Source: Candidatus Krumholzibacteriia bacterium
Lineage (GTDB): Bacteria; Krumholzibacteriota; Krumholzibacteriia; G020349025
NCBI GenBank assembly: GCA_035649275.1
Contig: DASRJW010000083.1
Coordinates: 1 to 48,790 of the forward strand
Direction: 5' to 3'
Length of the DNA stretch: 48,790 nucleotides
Made by a program: the position numbers and the translations under genes. Of this stretch, positions 27,188 through 34,591 are shown in pieces. Position 1 is the first letter of the stretch. The number at the start of each line of letters is the position of its first letter. The notes below the pieces were generated by a model. The model was not told where the DNA came from and ran no database searches. It saw only the letters and a program-made list of their open reading frames with translations.

Positions 27188-30100
27188 CCGCCACCTCCGT
27201 CGCGCTTCCCGAGCACGACCTCGACGCGATGCTCGCCGCCGTCGTGCACGAGAGGCACCCGCATCATGCCGGCGGTGACGGTCGCAGGAGCGCCATCGCA
27301 CTGCCCCGAGCCGACGCCGAGACCGCGTCGATGCGGATTGCGCGCCATGATGGTGTAGCGCGTCGTCTCTCCGGGCAACTGGTACTGAATGGTGAATTCC
27401 GGCCAGTCGTCGGGCACGCAAGGCGCGAGCTCCAGCTGCGTTCCTTCCCGCACCCGGAAGCCGAGGAGCGATTCGAGGATGACCCGGTACATCCAGCCCG
27501 AGGAACCCGTATACCAGGTCCAGCCGCCACGCCCGACGTATGGCGCGGCGCCGTAGACGTCGGCCGCCACGACGTAAGGTTCGACGCGGTAGACGGCGAC
27601 GCTCGCCGCGTCGCGGGCGTGATGCATTGGGCTCAGCATCTCCAGCAGCCGGGCGACGCGATCGTTGCGCCCCAGCTCGGCAAGCGCCCGCACCACCCAG
27701 AGCGCCGCGTGGGTGTACTGCCCGCCGTTCTCGCGCACGCCGCGCACATATCCTTTGATATAGCCCGGATCGTGGGTGGTGTGCTCGAAGGGCGGGGACA
27801 ACAAGCGGATGAGCCCCTCGCGCTCGGAGACGAGCTCCGCTTCCACCGCTTGCAGAGCGCGCGCCGCGCGTTCCCGCGGCGCCGCCCGGGAGAGCACGGC
27901 CCAAGCCTGCACGAGCGCGTCGATGCGGCACTCGTCGCTCTCCTTCGAGCCGAGCGGCGTGCCGTCGTCGTAGTAGCCGCGCCGGTACCAGTCGCCGTCC
28001 CAACCTGCAGTTTCCAGTGCCGGGCGCAACTCTTCCCGCTGCCGCCGGTAGCGCTGTTCGCGCTCGCCGTCGCCGCGGGCGGCACAGAGAGGTTCGAAAG
28101 CCGCCAAGACGGCATGGAGGAAGAAACCCATCCACACACTTTCGCCGCGGCCTTCGCGCCCGACGCGGTTCATGCCGTCGTTCCAGTCCCCAGTGCCGAA
28201 AAGCGGCAGCCCGTGCGCCCCGCGCCCGAGGGAGCGATCGATGGCGCGACAGCAATGTTCGTAGAGCGTGCCCGACGAGCTGGCGCGGCGCGGCTCGAGA
28301 TAGGCTTCGTCCTCACCCTCGGCGAGGGGCCGCGCCTCGAGATAGGGCAGCAGCTCGTCCAGAATCTTCCGGTCCCCAGTGACCTCCACGTAGTGCGCGG
28401 TGAGATAGGGGAGCCAGAGGAGGTCGTCCGCGAAGCGGGTGCGGAGGCCGCGGTCGCTCGGCGGGTGCCACCAGTGCAGGACATCGCCTTCGACGAACTG
28501 GTGCGCTCCATGCAACAGGATCTGGCGCCGCGTGAGCTCGGGCCAGAGGAGGGCGAGGGACGCTGCATCCTGCAGCTGATCGCGGTAGCCGAAGGCGCCC
28601 CCCGACTGGTAGAGCGCCGTCCGTGCCCAGATCCGGCAGGCCAAAGTCTGGTACGGGAGCCAGCCGTTCACCAGCAGATCGAGGGCGCGTGAAGGCGTCG
28701 AGATCTGCAGCCGGCCCGTTCCCTCACGCCAGAACGCTTCCACCTCGCGCCGCGCTGCCCTCGCCGCCTCGAGGCTGCCGTACTTGGCCACCAGGCTGCG
28801 AGCCTCGTCGCGATCGCGCCCGGCGCCGAAGAGAAAAACGAGCGAGAGGTTTGCCGCGGCGGGCAAGACCACGTGGGCTCGTTGCACGAAACAACGCTCG
28901 ACCCCGCTGCTGGTGCGGCCATCGAAGGGAGCGGGGCTGCAGAGCGCTGCGGGCCGGGACATCGTTCCGTTCCGCCCCAGGAAGGCGGCGCGGTCGGTGG
29001 TCACCTGCGTGCTCGCACCGGCCGTGCTCGCGAAGGCGATGGCGCCGGCGAAATCCGCCGCCGCCACATTGCAGGCGAACAGAGCTCCGCTCTCTGCGTC
29101 GACCTCGGTGACGATGGTCGCGTCATCGGCGAACTCGCCCAGGAGCAAGCGCTGGAAGACGGTGAGCGACAAGTGGCGCTCGCGGGCGCTCGCATTTGCC
29201 AGCTGGACGACCACGATTTGCACCGGATCGTGGCGCGGCACGCAGATCTCGGTTTCCTGGCGCAGCGCGTGGCTCTCGTGCCGGAAAACGCTGTAGCCGA
29301 AGCCATGGCGCACTTCGTAGTCGCCCTCCCCGGGCGCGGGGCCGGGAAGCACGGACCAGAACTCACCCGTGTCCTCGTCGCGGAGGTAGAGGGCCTCGCC
29401 GTGCGGATCCAGGAGGGGATCGTTTCCCCAAGGCGTGAGCCGGTGCTCGCGGCTGTTTTCGCTCCAGGTGTGTCGCGCGCCGCTCTCGCTCACGAGGCAG
29501 CCGAAGCGTTCGTTGGCGATGATGTTGATCCACGGTTGCGGCGGCAGACCATGGAGCAGTCCGGCTTCACCACGCAGGTGCAGGACGTACTCGCCACCGC
29601 CGCGGGCGAAGCCGCCGCAGCCGTTGGCACATTCCAGGGCTTCGCGCCTCGACACCGCCTCGGGATGCGGGCTGACGCGGACCGAGGGTCGTGGGTGGGG
29701 CGCGGCAAAGGCGGTGGGCTCGGGTCGCTGCCCTTGGGCGTCGAGCTCAGGCAACATCTCGCGGACGACGAGACGGGCCCGTGCCTCGAGAAGATGCATC
29801 TCGTCGGCGGAAAGATCGCCGGTGGCGATGTGCCGGAGCTCACCGACCCAAGGACGAGGGACCCCGGGTGGATCAGCACCACGACGCTCGACGGCTTCGC
29901 CGCCGAGAATCACCATGTCGATGTCGAGCCCCAGGTCGCGCCAGACGCCGTGCATGTTGGTGCAAGCGCGCCGCAGAGCCTCGTCCTTCCCGTGCACCAC
30001 CACGGTGGGACGTTTGTGGAGCAGCCCGAGACGGGCCAGCCCGTCGCGGCTGCCGCGAGCCCGCCGCCGCACTTCGTCAGCGGCCCGAAGCCCTCCATAG

Positions 30101-31056
30101 AGGACAGCACCGGCGAGGGCATGGGCGTAAGCGCCGGAAGAGGCGTCGAGCCCGTGTCGGGCCAGGCTCGCGCGCGCGGCGCTCTCCGCGCCGCTCAAGA
30201 GTTTGTCGACGGCTGCGAGGTTTTCGTGCCTCGCGCCGAGCGACAGGGCTGCTTCCCGGTCCTCGCCGACGCCCAGAACGAAGGCGAGGCCCCGGCTCTC
30301 ACCGGGAGCAAGACTCACGGTGCAGCGTAAGCTCGCGATCGGATCGAGGACGTTGCCGGTGGTGAGCGAGAGCGCCAGCCCGTCGCGGAGCACGGCGGGG
30401 CATGCCACGGAGCCGCCGCGACCGAGGAAGCGGGTGCGATCGGTCTCGTACTCTGTCGCCACAGCGCCGCACAAGCTGTGCACGAGCCACGGGTGGTTTT
30501 CGCCGCGGGCACGCGGCCGGCGCCGAGCCAGCAAGGCACCGTGCTCTGCGACGTACTCCGTTTGCACGAAGAGCTTGGAGAACGCCGGGTGGGCTGCATG
30601 TGCCCGCGCGGTGGCGAGGACGACCTCGACATAGCTGGTGAGCTCGACGCGGCAGGACTCGCGCCCGCGGTTGGTGAGCTCGAGCCGCCGCACCTCGAGT
30701 GCCGCGTCGGCGGCGACAGCGACGTCGAGGCGGGCGAGCAGACCGTTGTCCTCGCGGTCCAGGCGAAAGCGGCCCGGCACCCAGCTCGCCTCGTAACGCT
30801 CGGCGGGCCAGCGGACGGGTTGATGTCCCAGGGAGCGGAACTCGCCGCTCTCCGGACTCCGCAGGTAGAGGAAGAATCCGTCCGCGTCCTCGACGGGATC
30901 GCCGGCCCAGTGGCTGAGGGCGTGTTCGCCGTACCAGGAGCCGCCGCTGCCGGCGGCGGTGATGGCCACATGGTAGACGCCATTGGAGAGGAAACGCGTG
31001 GCCGGGGCAGGGCCTGCATGCGGATCGAGCGCCGGTGCTCGCACCACGACACCCAT
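27184..31056 (-). CDS. GH94 phosphorylase resembling the C-terminal half of cyclic beta-1,2-glucan synthase (1,2-beta-oligoglucan phosphorylase-like)
   Basis: The 1290-residue protein has no signal peptide, so it is cytoplasmic. Residues about 15-260 match the first GH94-type beta-sandwich of ChvB/NdvB (ELTSYVEVVLATARAHAAHP, then AFSKLFVQTE), and about 480-780 match the second (PQPWINIIANERFG, ENSREHRLTPWGNDP, YLRDEDTGEFWS). The (alpha/alpha)6 catalytic domain follows with GYRDQLQDA, the GH94 signature GDWNDGM near 956-962 that holds the catalytic acid, NGGQYTHAALW, and GRGGWTWYTGSSGWMYR. The GT84 glycosyltransferase and membrane parts of the synthase are absent. Free-standing relatives are phosphorylases that release glucose 1-phosphate from beta-1,2-gluco-oligosaccharides, which fits the adjoining importer and GH1 enzyme. 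The ATG at 31056 is preceded by AAGGAAG. It is probably controlled by the divergent LacI regulator. Confidence 0.88.
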   Translation of the reverse strand: MGVVVRAPALDPHAGPAPATRFLSNGVYHVAITAAGSGGSWYGEHALSHWAGDPVEDADGFFLYLRSPESGEFRSLGHQPVRWPAERYEASWVPGRFRLDREDNGLLARLDVAVAADAALEVRRLELTNRGRESCRVELTSYVEVVLATARAHAAHPAFSKLFVQTEYVAEHGALLARRRPRARGENHPWLVHSLCGAVATEYETDRTRFLGRGGSVACPAVLRDGLALSLTTGNVLDPIASLRCTVSLAPGESRGLAFVLGVGEDREAALSLGARHENLAAVDKLLSGAESAARASLARHGLDASSGAYAHALAGAVLYGGLRAADEVRRRARGSRDGLARLGLLHKRPTVVVHGKDEALRRACTNMHGVWRDLGLDIDMVILGGEAVERRGADPPGVPRPWVGELRHIATGDLSADEMHLLEARARLVVREMLPELDAQGQRPEPTAFAAPHPRPSVRVSPHPEAVSRREALECANGCGGFARGGGEYVLHLRGEAGLLHGLPPQPWINIIANERFGCLVSESGARHTWSENSREHRLTPWGNDPLLDPHGEALYLRDEDTGEFWSVLPGPAPGEGDYEVRHGFGYSVFRHESHALRQETEICVPRHDPVQIVVVQLANASARERHLSLTVFQRLLLGEFADDATIVTEVDAESGALFACNVAAADFAGAIAFASTAGASTQVTTDRAAFLGRNGTMSRPAALCSPAPFDGRTSSGVERCFVQRAHVVLPAAANLSLVFLFGAGRDRDEARSLVAKYGSLEAARAARREVEAFWREGTGRLQISTPSRALDLLVNGWLPYQTLACRIWARTALYQSGGAFGYRDQLQDAASLALLWPELTRRQILLHGAHQFVEGDVLHWWHPPSDRGLRTRFADDLLWLPYLTAHYVEVTGDRKILDELLPYLEARPLAEGEDEAYLEPRRASSSGTLYEHCCRAIDRSLGRGAHGLPLFGTGDWNDGMNRVGREGRGESVWMGFFLHAVLAAFEPLCAARGDGEREQRYRRQREELRPALETAGWDGDWYRRGYYDDGTPLGSKESDECRIDALVQAWAVLSRAAPRERAARALQAVEAELVSEREGLIRLLSPPFEHTTHDPGYIKGYVRGVRENGGQYTHAALWVVRALAELGRNDRVARLLEMLSPMHHARDAASVAVYRVEPYVVAADVYGAAPYVGRGGWTWYTGSSGWMYRVILESLLGFRVREGTQLELAPCVPDDWPEFTIQYQLPGETTRYTIMARNPHRRGLGVGSGQCDGAPATVTAGMMRVPLVHDGGEHRVEVVLGKRDGGGG

Positions 31057-31287
31057 CCTTCTCTTCCTTCCGCGAGCGGCGATCGGCCGGCTCGCAGCGC
31101 GCACGACCGTAGCCCGTCCCAGTCAGCCGATGCAGGAGGTCTGCTGACGCTAACACCAAACGCGCGCCAAGACACTGCCGCGCTCCACCTCCGGGCCGGC
31201 CCCGAGGCCCGCGCTCGGGAAAAACCGGATGGGTGGAACGGTGGCGCCGCAGACTCGCATGCACTGTAATGGGGCCAGACGCGGAGC

Positions 31288-31299
31288 GGAAGCGTTTCG
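31288..31299. promoter_or_regulatory. Second LacI-type operator-like site
   Basis: GGAAGCGTTTCG has the GAAnCGnTTC pattern with a central CpG, as in LacI-family operators, and shares the AA-n-CG-n-TT core with the stronger site centred 37 bp downstream. Confidence 0.45.
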
Positions 31300-31302
31300 C
31301 AC

Positions 31303-31331
31303 TTGACGCCGCGGCCCGAATCGTGTAACCG
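31303..31331 (+). promoter_or_regulatory. Predicted promoter of the lacI-type gene
   Basis: TTGACG at 31303-31308 and TAACCG at 31326-31331 are separated by 17 bp. The -35 is good and the -10 is weak. The -10 lies inside the main operator palindrome, which would allow autorepression. Confidence 0.45.
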
Positions 31332-31339
31332 TTTACACG
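31322..31339. promoter_or_regulatory. LacI-family operator palindrome
   Basis: CGTGTAACCGTTTACACG is an 18-bp palindrome with a single mismatched pair and the central CG that LacI-family regulators kink. It lies 72 bp before the lacI-type start codon and between the divergent GH94-GH1 operon and the regulator. Confidence 0.75.
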
Positions 31340-31410
31340 CTCGCCAGCGTTTGCCGCCCCCGCGACGGCCCTCGTCCCGAGGGTGGCGTCAGCGGCCAAC
31401 CACGGAGTCG

Positions 31411-32571
31411 ATGTTGGCGACGATCCGGGATGTCGCGCGTCTCGCCGGGGTGTCCATCGCCACCGTGTCGCGGGTGTTCAATGGCAGCCCGCGGGTGAGT
31501 CAGGAAAGCGCCCGGCGCGTCCGGGCCGCAGCCACCCGGCTCGACTACTGGCCGAACAGCGGCGCCCGCAGCCTCACCACCAACCGCACCCACGCCCTCG
31601 GCGTCCTCCTGCCCGACCTCTTCGGCGAGTTTTTCTCCGAGGTCATCCGCGGCATCGATCATGCCGCCCGGGCCGAGAAGCTGCAGATCCTCGTCTCCAG
31701 CTCGCACGCCGATACGGAAGAACTGGTGGCGGCGGCACGCGCCATGCGCGGGCGCATCGACGGCCTCATCGCCATGGTTCCCGACAACGGCTCGGGCAAC
31801 GAGCTGCAGCAGATCGTGCGCCGCTTTCCCTTGGTGTTGCTCAACCCGCGTTCCCGGATTCCCGGCTGCAGCACCGTCTCCATCGCCAATCTCGGTGGTG
31901 CCCGCGCCGTGGTGCGGCATCTGCTCGCCCTCGGCCGGCTGCGGATTGCCACCATCCGGGGCCCGCGCGGCAACGTGGACGCCGAACAGCGGCTGCGCGG
32001 TTACCGGGACGCCCTGCGCGCCGCGAGCATCGCTCCGGAGGCACGGCTTGAACTGCAAGGCGACTTCACCGAGCGTTCGGGCTACGAGTGCGGCCGGGAA
32101 CTGCTGCGACTGCGCCCCCGACCCACCGCGGTCTTCGCCGCCAACGATTACATGGCCATCGGCCTGCTGCGGGCGCTCCGCGACGCGGGCGTCGAGGTGC
32201 CGCGAGAGATCTCCGTCGTCGGCTTCGACGACATCGCCTTCGCCTTGTACCTGGATCCGCCACTCACCACGGTGCATGTGGACGCCTACGCCTTGGGGGA
32301 GCGAGCCACGCGCTCCCTGGTGCATTTCATGCGCGCGCCGCGCCCGTCCCGCTGTACCCATTTCGTCCTCCCCACGGCGCTCTCGGTGCGCGCTTCCTGC
32401 GGCGCCGAGACTTCGGGCGCCGCTGCGGCGGGCCCGGCCCGGCGCCGGCGCCTGCCCGAGGGCACCGACCGGGGGGGAACGGGGCGCGAAGGCGGCGGAC
32501 GCGGGCGCGGCGAAAGCAGGATGCTTGCGGACATCGCGACCGCGCCGCGACGCGGTGCGCGAGGAGGTTGA
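31411..32571 (+). CDS. LacI-family transcriptional regulator
   Basis: The 386-residue product begins at ATG 31411 (GGAG 4-5 bp upstream) with a textbook LacI helix-turn-helix and hinge: TIRDVARLAGVSIATVSRVF at residues 4-23 and YWPNSGARSL in the hinge. A periplasmic-binding-protein-like sugar-sensing domain follows (HALGVLLPDLFGEFFSEVIR ... FAANDYMAIGLLRALRDAG ... ISVVGFDDI). The core ends near residue 330; beyond it is an unusual 55-residue Gly/Arg-rich tail not seen in most family members. It is divergent from the GH94-GH1 operon with a matching operator between them, so it is the likely repressor, lifted by a beta-glucan-derived sugar. The inducer is inference. Confidence 0.93.
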   Translation: MLATIRDVARLAGVSIATVSRVFNGSPRVSQESARRVRAAATRLDYWPNSGARSLTTNRTHALGVLLPDLFGEFFSEVIRGIDHAARAEKLQILVSSSHADTEELVAAARAMRGRIDGLIAMVPDNGSGNELQQIVRRFPLVLLNPRSRIPGCSTVSIANLGGARAVVRHLLALGRLRIATIRGPRGNVDAEQRLRGYRDALRAASIAPEARLELQGDFTERSGYECGRELLRLRPRPTAVFAANDYMAIGLLRALRDAGVEVPREISVVGFDDIAFALYLDPPLTTVHVDAYALGERATRSLVHFMRAPRPSRCTHFVLPTALSVRASCGAETSGAAAAGPARRRRLPEGTDRGGTGREGGGRGRGESRMLADIATAPRRGARGG

Positions 32572-32641
32572 TCGTGGGCGCGGTCACCGCGCCTGCACGG
32601 AGTTTCTTGGATTCACCCTATTCTGTGAGGAGGCGCCAGCC

Positions 32642-34543
32642 ATGACCGTCGCAAGAGCATGTTCGTTGTTTCTCGTCGCGACGCTCCTCGTCGCGACCAC
32701 CGCTCTCGCCCAGGCGCCGCGCAAGGACGTCATCTGGGCCAAGCGGTCGCAAGCCGCCATCGTTTTGAACGGCATTCTCAGCGAGCCCGCCTGGGCCCTG
32801 GCCGAATCGGTGACGGTCCAGATGGCCATGGATGCCGGCATCCCCGGGAGCGGCTGGAAGTACGAAGGCGGTATCCTGCCCATCGATCCGACCAACGCCA
32901 CGCTCAAGTTCCTCGTCGTCGGTAACCAGCTCTACCTGGGCGCCATCATCCGCGACCATTCCATCGGCGGCTCGATCGACTTCAACCGCTTCGACGGTTT
33001 GCTGATGGGGCTCATGGATCACTCCAGCACGGGAGCACCCAAACCGGTAGCGGAGTACTTCTACTCCTGGTGGTACCCCGTCGAGTCCGGGATCCCCAAC
33101 CCGCAGCCGCCGGGTTACCAGCCAGGCTTCATCGGCCGCTGGTCCACCTTCCCGCCGGGGACGCCGCGCACCGCGGAGCAGATCGCCAACTGGGACGCCG
33201 TGACGGTGGTGCAGGGGCAGTCGAACAACGACGCCACCCAGGACACGCGCTACGTCGTGGAAATGCGATTCAATCTCACGCCCATGGGCTATGACGTCAC
33301 CCAGCCCGAGGGCGACATCATCGAATGGAACGTTTCCATCTACGATTGCGACTGGTTGTGGCCGCTCAACGTGAACCAGCTCTCCTACAACCGTGTATGG
33401 TGGCAGGGGCCGTGGGGGAACGTCAGCTGGTACGATCAGGTGCACATTTACGCCCGGCCCGACGTCACGGTGGAATCCCCCAACCCGTTGCCGAAGATCC
33501 GTCCCGAGCTCAACCTCCCGAACGGCGCCGCCTTCGCTGCTCCCACCATCAACGGCACGCTCACCGAACCGGTGTGGAGCAATCTCGCCTACACCTTCAA
33601 TATCCGCTACGGCGACGACGCCCTGCGCCAGACCTACCCGGGCGTGGGCCCGCATCGCGCCGGTCAGTACCAGCCGCCGGTGAACGGCGGCCTGGCCGCG
33701 ATCCTCGACCCCGCGGACGCCACGGTGAAGGTTTTCTTCCGCGGCGATCTCTTGTACTTGGGATTCGATGTGCGCGATCAAGTGGTGCAGTACCACCCCA
33801 ACTTCGATCGCTGGGACGGCTTCCTGGTGTCGCTCAACGAGAAGGTCATGCGCGGTCCGGACAACAATCTCTTGGGGCGCAGGCTGTCGTTCCAGGTGGC
33901 AGCGAACGGCACGGCGTTGCCGCAGGACTACTTGTCTTCGCTGGTCCTCGCTGGAGATGCCGCGATCTCCCTCGCCCTCAAGCCCGGGACCACCGTCGAC
34001 AGCCTGGGAACGTCGGCGGATACCGGATACACCGCGGAGATGTGGGTCGACCTGACTGCTCTCGGCTATCCGGTGGGCCTCGGCGACGGCACGCTCTGGC
34101 TCGGCGTCAACAACCTGGACGGCGATTCGTTCCTGCCCATCACCGACAGCTATGGCACGCGCACCTGGTGGTTCCGTGAGTACGAGAACATGTGCTGCCC
34201 TGTGTGGGCCTACATGGCGCCGACCCCGCCCACCGATGCGCCCGTGGACCTGCCGGCGATCGACGCCTCCTTCCTCCTAGGCAGCGTGCCGAACCCGGGG
34301 CGGCGTCCCGCGATCCGCTACTCTCTGGCGCGCCCGAGCGACGTCGTGCTGGAAATCTTCGACGTCGCCGGCAGGCTGGTGGAGCGCCGGCCGCTCGGGC
34401 TGCAAGAGGCGGGGCTGGGTAGCGCCACTTTCGGCGGCAAGGATCAGGCCGCCGGGGTGTATGTCTACCGGCTCCACGTCCACGATCCCGTCACCGGTGC
34501 GGAGCGCAAGTCGCTTTCGGGCCGGCTCGTGGTCGTGAAGTGA
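32642..34543 (+). CDS. Secreted protein with two CBM9/DOMON-like domains and C-terminal sorting tail
   Basis: The 633-residue product starts at ATG 32642 behind GAGGAGG and has a signal peptide ending AQAQ-like at about residue 24. Two repeats of a CBM9-type/DOMON-like carbohydrate-binding sandwich are visible: AAIVLNGILSEPAWALAES with ATLKFLVVGNQLYLGAIIRD (about 35-285), and PTINGTLTEPVWSNLAYT with ATVKVFFRGDLLYLGFDVRD (about 298-520). The last 85 residues form a FlgD/type-9-sorting-like tail (GSVPNPGRRPAIRYSLARP ... GVYVYRLHVHD). No catalytic residues are obvious. It may bind glucan at the cell surface. It heads the plus-strand block that continues through the TonB receptor 48 bp later, and follows the regulator by 70 bp. 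Confidence 0.82.
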   Translation: MTVARACSLFLVATLLVATTALAQAPRKDVIWAKRSQAAIVLNGILSEPAWALAESVTVQMAMDAGIPGSGWKYEGGILPIDPTNATLKFLVVGNQLYLGAIIRDHSIGGSIDFNRFDGLLMGLMDHSSTGAPKPVAEYFYSWWYPVESGIPNPQPPGYQPGFIGRWSTFPPGTPRTAEQIANWDAVTVVQGQSNNDATQDTRYVVEMRFNLTPMGYDVTQPEGDIIEWNVSIYDCDWLWPLNVNQLSYNRVWWQGPWGNVSWYDQVHIYARPDVTVESPNPLPKIRPELNLPNGAAFAAPTINGTLTEPVWSNLAYTFNIRYGDDALRQTYPGVGPHRAGQYQPPVNGGLAAILDPADATVKVFFRGDLLYLGFDVRDQVVQYHPNFDRWDGFLVSLNEKVMRGPDNNLLGRRLSFQVAANGTALPQDYLSSLVLAGDAAISLALKPGTTVDSLGTSADTGYTAEMWVDLTALGYPVGLGDGTLWLGVNNLDGDSFLPITDSYGTRTWWFREYENMCCPVWAYMAPTPPTDAPVDLPAIDASFLLGSVPNPGRRPAIRYSLARPSDVVLEIFDVAGRLVERRPLGLQEAGLGSATFGGKDQAAGVYVYRLHVHDPVTGAERKSLSGRLVVVK

Positions 34544-34591
34544 GGCTCGGGACGCAACCCGAGCCACGACAGCGCAGGAGGCGACGCGTTC

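Larger units (their letters stand above)
31057..31410. other. Divergent control region between the GH94-GH1 operon and lacI-type gene
   Basis: This 354-bp region contains the two operator-like palindromes and the lacI promoter listed separately, all in its right third. The left two thirds are GC-rich and show no gene. No strong minus-strand promoter was found. Confidence 0.5.

Noticed and set aside
25823-28255. 810-residue reading of the GH1 frame
   Set aside because: The extra N-terminal part overlaps the GH94 gene and is not GH1 sequence; the GTG at 27187 has an ideal ribosome-binding site and a stop/start overlap.
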